Shown one piece after another: positions 8,458 through 16,379 of a DNA stretch of 32,563 nt (position 1 is the first letter of the stretch; the number at the start of each line of letters is the position of its first letter). This DNA comes from an uncultured Phascolarctobacterium sp. (lineage in GTDB: Bacteria; Bacillota; Negativicutes; Acidaminococcales; Acidaminococcaceae). The stretch covers positions 1 to 32,563 of the forward strand of contig CAAEPE010000043.1 in assembly GCA_900757795.1 (NCBI GenBank), in the 5' to 3' direction. The position numbers and the translations under genes were made by a program. The notes under the pieces are model-generated. The model worked only from the letters and a program-made list of their open reading frames with translations, searched no databases and was not told where the DNA came from.

Positions 8458-9936
8458 ATGAATGGACTAAATATATATTTTTCCGATTTTTTCAATGTGG
8501 ATGAGGATATAATCGAATCATATGGGGCAGTCAATATTTCTCTGATAAATGATATGCCGCTGTTTGTTGATCCATTTCTGCTCTTTAATAGTGAAAAACC
8601 GGAATATCAGCAAATCCACAATAATATTATTTCTTATCTTCTGTTTTTACAGGAGCAAGCAAAGAAATATCCCAATCCACCTCCTGGAATGCTTAAGACA
8701 TGGTATCACTTTTCTGAAGTAAAACAAACATGGTTGGGGTTTAGCTTAGAAGGAAACTCTGGGCGTGGGCTTGGACGGGATTTTGCTGTGAATATCCACA
8801 AAGGTCTTCAGACTATTTTCAAGGACTTTGGCAAAGAAACTATAACCATAAGTTCTCACTTAGAAAAACTTTGTCTTATCAGTCCTTTAGTTGGTCGTGA
8901 TAAAATCAGTGATTTTACAACAAATTTCACAAAAAAGTATTTGTTGGAATACACAGAGACTTTTGCAACCACCTATCTGGAGCCTGAGCAGTGCCGGAAG
9001 TTTTCTGTCCCTCGTGTTGAGTTTTGTGCAGATACACATACATGGAAATCTAAAGAGTATACGCTTCCTTGCTATGATGGAGATTATGTTCTTCTAACTC
9101 CCCGTGATATGCTCACCCGTGATGATACTTTCATCAATAGAGGAGATATGATTGGGAGCCTGCAAAATATCGCACCATCTGTGGAAAACGCCACACTGCG
9201 TTTTGCTCTTAATCAGTATTTGAGCGATGTTTTGCCTCGCAAGAAAAAAGAAATGAGCCGTACTGAGAAAGAACATGCGGCGACTGCGTTAATAGCCGAA
9301 TATCCGGAAATTATCGACCATTACATTAAGTACAAAGAAGATAACGAAGAGCAGGCAACTTCTATAAGCAAACAAGTTGTTCAAGAAGTGACGCAGTTGT
9401 TTAACTGTCAATTACAGGAACTAGCTTCTCTGTTGTACACACGAACTGGATTTTATGCCTCCGCTGGAAACTCCCATGACGAAGCGTATGCCCGTGTTAT
9501 GTTCTTAAAAACCGTTATAGAAGATATGGATGGTTATCGAATTTTCTATATCAACGGCAAACCTTTAAGAAGAGAAAATGATTTGCAGATTATGTACCGC
9601 CTTGTATGGTATGCTACGGAATTCGATGTCAATCGTGAGGTTAATAACGGTCGGGGACCTGTCGATTTTAAGGTTTCAAAGGGCGCAAGAGATGCTACAC
9701 TCGTGGAATTTAAGCTGGCATCAAATACGAAGCTAAAAAAGAATCTCTCAAACCAGGTAGAAATCTATAAGGCAGCAAATTGTACTGATCGGGCGATAAA
9801 AGTAATTCTTTATTTTACAGAGGAGGAGTATGCTAAGGTAAATGCCATCTTGAATGATTTGGAGTTGCAGGGGTGCCCTGATATCGTACTGATTGATGCC
9901 ACGAACAATAAACTTTCCGCTTCAAATGTCGGATAA
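8458..9936 (+). CDS. Unrecognised island protein with PD-(D/E)xK nuclease-like C-terminus
   Basis: I do not recognise this 492-residue protein as a named family. Its C-terminal 110 residues have the layout of a PD-(D/E)xK nuclease: GPVDF (D403), LVEFKLA (E417, K419) and NQVEIYKAA (Q433), each at a normal distance. The first 390 residues give no clear domain. They include a hydrophobic SLINDMPLFVDPFLLFNSE stretch (28-46) and a charged helical segment around 255-320. No signal peptide or membrane segment is seen. It begins 17 nt after res, with an AGAGGTGAG ribosome site, and is the last gene of the operon before a terminator. It may be an accessory nuclease, an effector triggered by damage, or a Mod/Res partner. 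The nuclease fold is fairly likely; the function is unknown. Confidence 0.7.
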   Translation: MNGLNIYFSDFFNVDEDIIESYGAVNISLINDMPLFVDPFLLFNSEKPEYQQIHNNIISYLLFLQEQAKKYPNPPPGMLKTWYHFSEVKQTWLGFSLEGNSGRGLGRDFAVNIHKGLQTIFKDFGKETITISSHLEKLCLISPLVGRDKISDFTTNFTKKYLLEYTETFATTYLEPEQCRKFSVPRVEFCADTHTWKSKEYTLPCYDGDYVLLTPRDMLTRDDTFINRGDMIGSLQNIAPSVENATLRFALNQYLSDVLPRKKKEMSRTEKEHAATALIAEYPEIIDHYIKYKEDNEEQATSISKQVVQEVTQLFNCQLQELASLLYTRTGFYASAGNSHDEAYARVMFLKTVIEDMDGYRIFYINGKPLRRENDLQIMYRLVWYATEFDVNREVNNGRGPVDFKVSKGARDATLVEFKLASNTKLKKNLSNQVEIYKAANCTDRAIKVILYFTEEEYAKVNAILNDLELQGCPDIVLIDATNNKLSASNVG

Positions 9937-9945
9937 CAAAAAAGA

Positions 9946-9990
9946 CCACACAGCCGACATGTAGTCAGTTGTGTGGCTTTGTGGTTTTGA
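9946..9990 (+). terminator. Probable terminator of the defence island
   Basis: A 13-bp stem (9946-9958 with 9964-9976, one mismatch and one G-U pair) with a 5-nt loop starts 10 nt after the last stop codon. The tail CTTTGTGGTTTT is interrupted, so termination may be partial. Confidence 0.55.
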
Positions 9991-10260
9991 CTATTCATGC
10001 CAAGTTGCTGGGAAATAGACGTTCTATTTGGTTCTTACATAATTTGCATTTGCGAAATTGATACACAAGGTTGATTTTGTATAGTAATGGTACGGTGGTT
10101 CAGCTACTACATAACAATTGAATAAAATGTTAGATCATATAAGAAAAGAAGTTGGAGTAATCCGACACGGTATCGGTACACCGGAAGTGACGAACTGCTC
10201 CACTACGCCTTTGGCTCTGTTGGCAGGAGCTGTATGAAACAGAACTCGACTTTGATTTTC

Positions 10261-10343
10261 AGAGCCGATTACATAGAACATCACTTTGAAGCGAGAGCGA
10301 AGCTCCCGCCGATTTTTGGTGTTTTGTGTAATCGGCTCTTTTT
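10261..10343 (+). repeat. Long-range inverted repeat with nested hairpin (terminator or oriT-like)
   Basis: A perfect 13-bp repeat (10261-10273 AGAGCCGATTACA and 10327-10339 TGTAATCGGCTCT) encloses 53 nt and is followed by T5. Inside is a second hairpin, GCGAGAGC-GAA-GCTCCCGC, with one mismatch. The T-run suggests a terminator. The branched form upstream of a mobilisation-like fragment also fits a transfer origin or a small RNA. Confidence 0.5.
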
Positions 10344-10588
10344 GTTTTGTCATTTTTACAAAACATGGGTCAATGCCGAAAGCGTGAATTTGAAAAATCG
10401 GCGAAAACGAAAAGTTCGGATAGGGTAGAGCAAGATTTTACCATGGGTTCAAATTTCGCCTGTTGCTCATTTTGTCAACATGGAATCTTGCTGGGGAGTG
10501 CTTTCTACAAACCCTGCTCTGTTCCGCAAAACGGGGGCGATACGGATGACGCTGATTTTCAATTTTCAAAAAATGAAGGAGAAACCGA

Positions 10589-10727
10589 ATGGAAAAAACC
10601 TGCAACACACAGAAACGCAACTACATTGGAAAACCTGTCTGGTTGATGGAGAACATGTCGATTTTCTGCACAGTTTGAATATTTACGGCATGAAAAAATC
10701 CGAGTTTATTCGTGAAGCAATCTCCGG
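10589..10727 (+). pseudogene. Frameshifted and truncated ribbon-helix-helix (mobilisation/CopG-like) fragment
   Basis: AAGGAG at 10576-10581 precedes an ATG at 10589 that encodes MEKTCNTQKRNYIGKPVWL and then stops at 10676-10678. Changing frame near 10645 continues the sense as GEHVDFLHSLNIYGMKKSEFIREAI, which has the strand-helix-helix pattern and the SEFIREAI end typical of CopG/Arc-type DNA-binding proteins. After about 10727 the reading becomes non-coding. I infer a decayed gene of a plasmid or conjugative element, cut by the event that joined it to host DNA. The family is a pattern-based guess. Confidence 0.4.
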
Positions 10728-10919
10728 TATAACCATTTTATTTGCTTGCTTATGCCGTTATTCTATGTACCATATAATTTTCACAGCACATACTCAAAAA
10801 TTCTTTTTCATAAGCACTTAGCTTAGAGGCAGGAAAACGGCTTCTATTTATGGAATTATAATAAAATACTTATTATGTGAATTTTGGCTAAAGCGGCAGA
10901 AAAGACAGGAGGGAGTACA

Positions 10920-12578
10920 ATGTTGTTAGGCATAGATGTAGGCGGTACCTTTACGGATGCGGTGCTGCTGGACAAGCAGCAGGTACTGGCACAGGCTAAA
11001 GTACCAACAACTCATGATGATGTTTTGCAGTGTCTGTTGGCAGCTTTGGACGCTGTGCTGCCACAGGTAGCAAATGCGGCGCAGCAGCTGCAAAGAGTAG
11101 TTATTTCCAGTACCATAGTTACTAATGCTTTGACGGAAAATAAACTGGATCCCGTATTTTTGGCTGTAATTACCGGTCCGGGTATGAATATTCAAGGGCA
11201 TGTGCCCGTTACGCCTTATTATTTAAGCGGCTATGTAGACCATAGGGGTAAAATCACGGCACAAATTGATTGGACTAAGCATAGAGATTTGCTGAATAAA
11301 AAGGGCAGCGGTTCCTGCGCTGTCAGTGGTAAGTTTGCTGTGCGTGACCCGCAGCTGGAATTTCAGGCAGAACATGAATTGAAAAAATGCGGCTACCAAA
11401 AGATCTTTTTAGGCAGTGAATTAAGCGGAGAGTTAAATTTTGTGCGCCGTACTAATTCTGCATATTTTGCAGCGCAGGTATATGAACTGTTTAAAAAATT
11501 TAGTCAGCGTATAACAAGAGCTTTAGTAGAACGAAAAATTAGTGCGCCCGTGCATATTTTAAAGGCCGACGGCGGTACTGTTCCCTTAGAGGTGGCGTTA
11601 GAGCAGCCGGTAGAGGCTGTTTTTACCGGTCCTGCTGCTTCCGTTTTGGGTATTGCTGCTTTGGCGGCACCGTCTGTAAACAGTATCTCTTTAGATGTAG
11701 GCGGAACTACCACGGACATTGCTTTTTGGGAGCGCGGTCTGCCGTTGATGGATAAGCGAGGTGCTTTAATCAATGGCTATCCTACGGCAGTACGTTCTTT
11801 TTATATGCGTAGCATTGGCATTGGCGGCGACAGCAGAATTCATAAATTAGCTGACGGCAGCTATAAAATAGGCCCTGAGCGGGAAGGACCTGCGGCTGCT
11901 GTGGGCGGCAGCAAAGCAACACTTTCTGATGCTTTAATTGTTGCCAATTACGTAAAATTTGGTGATGAGCAAAAATCATGGCAAGCCTTACAGGCTTTTG
12001 GCAGCGAACCTATTAACGAAGCCGGAAAAATTATTGCCGCCGCAGTTGATGCTATTCAAAAGGTTATTCAAGAAATGCTAGCTGAATGGGCAAAACAGCC
12101 TGTTTATACAGTGGACGACGTTATTAAGGGTACCGAATTTGTACCAGTGCGGCTTATCGGCGTTGGCGGCGGTGCTCCGGGCTTTATAAAAGTCCTAGGT
12201 GAAGCTATGCAATTACCGGTAGATATTCCTTTGGGTGCAATGGTAGCCAACGCGGTGGGCGCGGCAGTGGCGCGCCCTACCTTGAGCGCCGGACTGCGAG
12301 CCGACACTACCGACGGCTATTATATTATTCCTGAAAGCGGGAGGCGGGAAAAGCTGCCTCGTAGCTTTAATAAGCACATGGCAGAAGAGCTGCTGCGGCA
12401 ATGGTTACTGCAGCAAACAGAGGAATGGCTGCTGCCGGATAGAGAAACGGAGCTTATCAGTTATGAGCATTTTAATACTGTCCATGGCTATTACGATACA
12501 GGCGATATTTATAGCCTGCGTATGCAGCTAAAACCGGGAATTTTGCATAAGGTTCAGGGCAGGGAGGTGGCTTTCTAA
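10920..12578 (+). CDS. Hydantoinase/oxoprolinase family protein (HyuA-like)
   Basis: The 552-residue protein has the actin-like ATPase fold of ATP-dependent hydantoinases and 5-oxoprolinases, which open cyclic amides. Two phosphate-binding loops are clear: LGIDVGGTFTDAV (3-15) in the N-terminal domain and SLDVGGTTTDIAF (257-269) in the main domain, with SIGIGGDSRI (298-307) and GVGGGAPGF further on. The start is at 10920 because AGGAGGGAG lies 7 nt upstream; an earlier TTG lacks a site. Length fits stand-alone HyuA-type proteins, but the usual HyuB partner is absent. Instead the TAA overlaps the ATG of a deacetylase-fold gene by one base. The two probably act on the same amide-containing compound. 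The substrate is unknown. Confidence 0.82.
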   Translation: MLLGIDVGGTFTDAVLLDKQQVLAQAKVPTTHDDVLQCLLAALDAVLPQVANAAQQLQRVVISSTIVTNALTENKLDPVFLAVITGPGMNIQGHVPVTPYYLSGYVDHRGKITAQIDWTKHRDLLNKKGSGSCAVSGKFAVRDPQLEFQAEHELKKCGYQKIFLGSELSGELNFVRRTNSAYFAAQVYELFKKFSQRITRALVERKISAPVHILKADGGTVPLEVALEQPVEAVFTGPAASVLGIAALAAPSVNSISLDVGGTTTDIAFWERGLPLMDKRGALINGYPTAVRSFYMRSIGIGGDSRIHKLADGSYKIGPEREGPAAAVGGSKATLSDALIVANYVKFGDEQKSWQALQAFGSEPINEAGKIIAAAVDAIQKVIQEMLAEWAKQPVYTVDDVIKGTEFVPVRLIGVGGGAPGFIKVLGEAMQLPVDIPLGAMVANAVGAAVARPTLSAGLRADTTDGYYIIPESGRREKLPRSFNKHMAEELLRQWLLQQTEEWLLPDRETELISYEHFNTVHGYYDTGDIYSLRMQLKPGILHKVQGREVAF

Positions 12579-13903
12579 TGGCTAAGAATACTTTGGGTTT
12601 AGTATTTTTTCCTGCTTTTGATTGGATGATTAGTCCGGGGCATCCGGAGCGTCAGGAGCGGCTGCTCTATACTCGCGACCAATTAGAAGAAGAAGGACTT
12701 TTTGACTGTGAGGAAATTCGCGAATACCGTCCGCGGTTGGCAGAAATTGTCGATTTGCAGCGAGCGCATATAGGAGTGCCTGCTATTTCCCGGGTAATAA
12801 CACCGGCACATTTAACTTCGGCAGGAGGTTGCTTAACGGCTGCCGATGCCGTTATGCGAGGCGAGGTTAAGCGTGCTTTTGCGCTAGTGCGGCCGCCGGG
12901 ACATCATGCTATGCGTGTTGTCCACGGAATTCGTGGATTTTGTACTGTTAATATTGAGGCAATAATGGTAGAATATTTAAGGAGCAAGTACGGTGTGCGT
13001 AAAATTGCTGTGGTAGATACGGACGTACATCATGGAGATGGCTCCCAAGATGTTTTCTATCATGATCCCAACACATTATACATTTCCTTTCATCAGGATG
13101 GGCGCACGCTTTATCCCGGAACAGGCTTTCCTGAAGAAGCAGGTAGTCCGGCAGCGTGGGGAACAAATATTAACCTGCCGCTGCTGCCCGGAACAGGCGA
13201 CGAAGGTCTGCACCGTTTGTATGATGGCCTTATCAGTCATATTTTGGAGGATTTTCAGCCGGAGCTAATTATTAACAGCGCCGGACAGGATAATCATTTC
13301 AGTGATCCACTAGCTTCTATGCAGGTTACTGCCTCAGGCTATGCACGTTTGGCAGATAAGCTGCAAGCGGATATTGCGGTGTTAGAAGGAGGATATTCTA
13401 TTGAAAGCGCTTTGCCTTACGTTAATACCGGTATCATTTTAGCCATGGCTAATATGGATTACAGTAAGGTAGTGGAGCCGGATATGAGCTTGCTGCGTCG
13501 ACAGGATCCACGCTGCAATCAACGGGTGGATCAGCTGATTAAGCAGGCGGGAGAAATTTATTTTGGGCGCGCAGCAATGCAGCAACGTCTTCTTGCTAAA
13601 TGCGGTGGTACTTGGCAGCGGCGTAAGCACATTTATTATGATGAGGAAGGGATTCGTGAGGAGCAGGTAGAAACCTTGCGGTATTGCGGCTATCATGCCT
13701 GCAGTGGCTATTTTACTATTCAAACGGCAGCGGAAGGTACTCGCTTTGGCGATCAAAGTGCGTTTATCGTTTGTCTGCCGCGTGACATTTGTCCACGCTG
13801 CCGTCAGCATGCTTACGATGAAGCACTGCGGGAGAAAAAGGCAGGCAAATGGCAGTATGTGCTGGTACAGCATATTGCTGTGGGAGAGATAGAAGCACTT
13901 TAA
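12578..13903 (+). CDS. Histone deacetylase-family amidohydrolase with Cys-rich C-terminal extension
   Basis: The first 295 residues are a complete class II HDAC-like/acetylpolyamine amidohydrolase domain: HPERQERL (22-29), RPPGHHA with catalytic His pair 109-110, DTDVHHGDG with zinc ligands D149 and H151, SAGQDNHFSDPLASM with zinc ligand D243, and EGGYS with catalytic Tyr273. Such bacterial enzymes remove acyl groups from polyamines or other small amides. The remaining 145 residues are not part of the fold and contain C313, C342, C370, C375, C399 and the knuckle CPRC (405-408), which suggests an added zinc-binding module. Translation is coupled to the hydantoinase-like gene by a TAATG overlap. 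Function is probably deacylation of a small metabolite, not of histones. Confidence 0.85.
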   Translation: MAKNTLGLVFFPAFDWMISPGHPERQERLLYTRDQLEEEGLFDCEEIREYRPRLAEIVDLQRAHIGVPAISRVITPAHLTSAGGCLTAADAVMRGEVKRAFALVRPPGHHAMRVVHGIRGFCTVNIEAIMVEYLRSKYGVRKIAVVDTDVHHGDGSQDVFYHDPNTLYISFHQDGRTLYPGTGFPEEAGSPAAWGTNINLPLLPGTGDEGLHRLYDGLISHILEDFQPELIINSAGQDNHFSDPLASMQVTASGYARLADKLQADIAVLEGGYSIESALPYVNTGIILAMANMDYSKVVEPDMSLLRRQDPRCNQRVDQLIKQAGEIYFGRAAMQQRLLAKCGGTWQRRKHIYYDEEGIREEQVETLRYCGYHACSGYFTIQTAAEGTRFGDQSAFIVCLPRDICPRCRQHAYDEALREKKAGKWQYVLVQHIAVGEIEAL

Positions 13904-13963
13904 TAATTTTAATAAAAAGTAAGCACAGCAAAAGCTTCTGCGCTTAGAAAAAGAGGTATATGC

Positions 13964-14557
13964 ATGTTTAAAGAATTAGTAGTTGCTACGCATAATCAGG
14001 GCAAGGTGGAAGAGTTTAAAACTCTTATGCAGGGATTGCCCTTAGAAATTAAATATTTGGCAGATTTTGAGCCGGTGGAAGAGCCTGTGGAAAATGGGCG
14101 CACCTTTGCTGCTAACGCTCGTTTAAAGGCTACCTATTATGCTAAAAAATTAGGTAAAGTATGTATTGCTGATGACAGCGGCTTGGAGGTACAGGCATTA
14201 GACGGCGCTCCCGGTGTACGCAGTGCCCGTTATGCAGGGGAAAAGGCTACTGACGAAGAAAACAATAATTTACTTTTGCATAATATGAAATTTCAGGTAA
14301 AACGTACCTGTCGTTTTCGCTGCGCCTTGTGCGTGGTACAGCCTGACGGTAAGGTACTCAACGAAGTGGACGGAATTTGTGAAGGTATGCTGCTGCACGC
14401 TCCCTTGGGAGAGGAAGGCTTCGGATACGACCCGCTGTTTTGGTCGACGGAACTGCACAAGGGCATGGGTGAGGCCAGCATGCAGGAGAAAAATAAAATC
14501 AGTCATCGCGGCAAAGCAATTCGCAAATTGATGGCTATTTGGGGCAAAAAGAAATGA
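13964..14557 (+). CDS. rdgB: XTP/dITP diphosphatase (RdgB/HAM1 family)
   Basis: The enzyme hydrolyses non-canonical purine triphosphates (ITP, dITP, XTP) to the monophosphate, keeping them out of DNA and RNA. The 197 residues match the family length. Signatures are VVATHNQGKVEEF at the N-terminus (phosphate binding), ADDSGLEVQALDGAPGVRSARYAG (catalytic Asp pair and base pocket), GEEGFGYDPLFW and SHRGKAIRKL near the end. An RBS (AAAGAGG) precedes the ATG. The stop overlaps the start of the phosphodiesterase gene in an ATGA arrangement, a pairing common in Firmicutes. Confidence 0.94.
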   Translation: MFKELVVATHNQGKVEEFKTLMQGLPLEIKYLADFEPVEEPVENGRTFAANARLKATYYAKKLGKVCIADDSGLEVQALDGAPGVRSARYAGEKATDEENNNLLLHNMKFQVKRTCRFRCALCVVQPDGKVLNEVDGICEGMLLHAPLGEEGFGYDPLFWSTELHKGMGEASMQEKNKISHRGKAIRKLMAIWGKKK

Positions 14558-15036
14558 AAATAGGTATTACCGGCGATACTCACAGCAGTATGCAGGCTAT
14601 GCGCAGGCTGCTCAGTATTACCCCGCCGGTTGATTTGTGGCTGCATACGGGAGATCATGCTGAGGACGCCAATCTGTTGCATAATATGACAGGAATTCCT
14701 ACAGTTTCCGTTAAGGGAAATTGTGATATTGTTGATAATAAAGCTAAAATAGATGAGTTTTTGACATTAGAAGGTTATAAGCTGTGGTTGACTCACGGTC
14801 ATAAATATATCCGTTGGAATACCAAATCCGATATGGGTTACTGGGCGAAGGAGCTGGAGCAGGATATTGTGGTTTTTGGTCATACGCATATCCCTATGTG
14901 TGAATATTACGGCAGCGCCTTGCTTATTAATCCCGGCAGTCCTTCTCGACCACGCGGCGGCAGTAAACCAGGATTTGCCGTGCTTACTTTGCAAAAGGGC
15001 ACTGTGCCGCAGGTAGAGTTTTTGCAGCTGACATAA
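14554..15036 (+). CDS. YfcE/MJ0936-type metallophosphoesterase
   Basis: This 160-residue protein belongs to the small calcineurin-like phosphodiesterases. Metal-binding motifs are in order: GDTHSS (D and H), LHTGDHAED (GDxxE-like), VKGNCD (GNxD), LTHGH and VFGHTHIP (GHTH). INPGSPSRPRGG is the family end motif. The start at 14554 is chosen because it overlaps the rdgB stop (ATGA) and begins exactly at the first beta strand, MKIGITGDTH. Physiological substrate is unknown; relatives hydrolyse bis-pNPP in vitro. Confidence 0.9.
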   Translation: MKIGITGDTHSSMQAMRRLLSITPPVDLWLHTGDHAEDANLLHNMTGIPTVSVKGNCDIVDNKAKIDEFLTLEGYKLWLTHGHKYIRWNTKSDMGYWAKELEQDIVVFGHTHIPMCEYYGSALLINPGSPSRPRGGSKPGFAVLTLQKGTVPQVEFLQLT

Positions 15037-15067
15037 AAATAACTATAATATTTCGTAAGGATTTCAC

Positions 15068-15096
15068 TTGCAATATCAGAGAACTTCATATACAAT
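15068..15096 (+). promoter_or_regulatory. Promoter of the malic enzyme-fumarase operon
   Basis: TTGCAA at 15068-15073 and TACAAT at 15091-15096 are 17 nt apart. A GTATAC palindrome at 15102-15107 lies near the expected start point. The RBS GGAGG follows at 15123-15127. Confidence 0.6.
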
Positions 15097-15135
15097 ATAG
15101 TGTATACTAATGATTACTAATTGGAGGTAAATTGT

Positions 15136-16368
15136 ATGACAATGACATTGCGTGAAGAAGCTATTAAACTGCATTTAGAAAATAATGGTAAGATTGCCGT
15201 AGTAAGCAAAGTGCCTATTGCCAATCGTCATGATTTAGCAATTGCTTATACTCCCGGCGTTGCTGAACCCTGCAAGGATATTAAAGAAGATAAAAACTTA
15301 TCCTTTGAATATACTTGCCGCGGCAACATGGTAGCTATTATTACCGACGGTACCCGCGTACTGGGCTTAGGCGATATTGGACCAGAAGCTGCTATGCCTG
15401 TAATGGAAGGCAAGGCTGCTCTGTTTAAAACCTTTGGTGATGTTGATGCTGTGCCTGTTTGCCTGGCAACAAAAGATCCTGACGAATTTATCCGTACTGT
15501 AAAGCTGCTGGAGCCTAATTATGCAGGCGTAAACCTAGAGGATATTTCTTCTCCCAAATGTTATGATATAGAAGATCGCCTTAAAGAAATTGCCGAGATT
15601 CCTGTTTTTCATGATGACCAGCACGGAACTGCTATTGCTTGCTTGAGTGCTGTTATCGGCGCTTTGCGTTATGTGAAAAAAGATTTCCGTACCGCTCGCT
15701 TTGTAGTTAACGGCTGCGGTGCTGCCGGCAGTGCTATTGGTCGCTTGCTGGTAAACATGGGTGCGCAAAATGTTGTGATGGTTGACCGTTGGGGCATTCT
15801 TTATGACGGTATTGATCAAAAACTGGACCGGGTGCAAACTCAACTAGCTAAAACTACCAACAAAGAGGGCTTGAGAGGTACTTTGGCTGATGCTGCTAAG
15901 GGTGCAGATGTTTTGATTGGCGCTTCTGCTCCGAATGTATTCACTAAAGAAATTATGCAGAGCATGGCAGAAAAGAACGTAGTTTTTGCTTTGGCAAACC
16001 CTGTGCCGGAAACCAGCTATGATGCTGCTAAAGAAGCAGGCGTAACTGTTGCAGGTACCGGACGCAGCGACAGACCTAACCAAGTAAACAACGTAACCGT
16101 ATTCCCAGGCGTGTTCCGCGGCGCTATTGACGTTCGTGCCCGCGCTATCACCGAAGAAATGAAGGTTGCTGCGGTATTTGCTATTGCCGAATTGATTGAC
16201 GAAAAGGATTTGCGTGAGGATTATGTCGTTCCCGACGCATTCGATCCCCGCGTTGCTCCGGCTGTTGCGGCAGCGGTGGCCAAAGTGGCTATTGAGAGCG
16301 GCTTGGCTCGTAAAATTGTCGATCCGGAAGAAGTAAAGGCTAATACTGCTAAGCGCTTGGCTCGTTAA
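15136..16368 (+). CDS. NAD(P)-dependent malic enzyme
   Basis: The enzyme oxidatively decarboxylates malate to pyruvate. The 410 residues match the short bacterial malic enzymes. Motifs: NRHDLAIAYTPGVAEPC (catalytic Tyr), TDGTRVLGLGDIGPEAAMPVMEGKAALFK (metal and substrate site), FHDDQHGTAIA (metal Asp) and the dinucleotide fold VVNGCGAAGSAIGRLL followed by VVMVDRWG. The Asp after the second strand favours NAD. The start ATG at 15136 follows GGAGG by 8 nt; an upstream in-frame TTG is rejected. Fumarase subunits follow 11 nt downstream, so malate is placed between pyruvate and fumarate in one operon, as expected for C4-dicarboxylate fermentation. Confidence 0.93.
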   Translation: MTMTLREEAIKLHLENNGKIAVVSKVPIANRHDLAIAYTPGVAEPCKDIKEDKNLSFEYTCRGNMVAIITDGTRVLGLGDIGPEAAMPVMEGKAALFKTFGDVDAVPVCLATKDPDEFIRTVKLLEPNYAGVNLEDISSPKCYDIEDRLKEIAEIPVFHDDQHGTAIACLSAVIGALRYVKKDFRTARFVVNGCGAAGSAIGRLLVNMGAQNVVMVDRWGILYDGIDQKLDRVQTQLAKTTNKEGLRGTLADAAKGADVLIGASAPNVFTKEIMQSMAEKNVVFALANPVPETSYDAAKEAGVTVAGTGRSDRPNQVNNVTVFPGVFRGAIDVRARAITEEMKVAAVFAIAELIDEKDLREDYVVPDAFDPRVAPAVAAAVAKVAIESGLARKIVDPEEVKANTAKRLAR

Positions 16369-16379
16369 GGAGGCACACC

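Larger units (their letters stand above)
9991..10919. other. Gene-poor stretch, likely mobile-element debris
   Basis: No intact gene can be supported over about 0.9 kb. The stretch holds a large hairpin (10261-10343), a frameshifted ribbon-helix-helix-like fragment (10589-10727), and from about 10730 AT-rich sequence that appears to belong to the chromosome upstream of the hydantoinase gene. The segment 10140-10600 has a different look (more GC, many short dyads), similar to the flanks of mobilisation genes in Firmicute conjugative elements. That resemblance is from memory and needs a search. No integrase, transposase or convincing direct repeat was found. Confidence 0.45.

Noticed and set aside
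10135..10353. 72-codon open frame on the minus strand across the hairpin
   Set aside because: The same bases form the long inverted repeat, there is no ribosome site, and similar frames are typical spurious calls in mobile-element flanks.
10480..10821. 113-codon open frame on the plus strand in the gene-poor stretch
   Set aside because: Only its middle part, in a different frame from its own ribosome-bound ATG at 10589, looks protein-like. It is better explained as a frameshifted remnant.
2972..10850. Direct repeats (att or target-site duplications) bounding the island
   Set aside because: Only short AT-rich matches such as TTTTCATAA were seen at the two sides, which are expected by chance.
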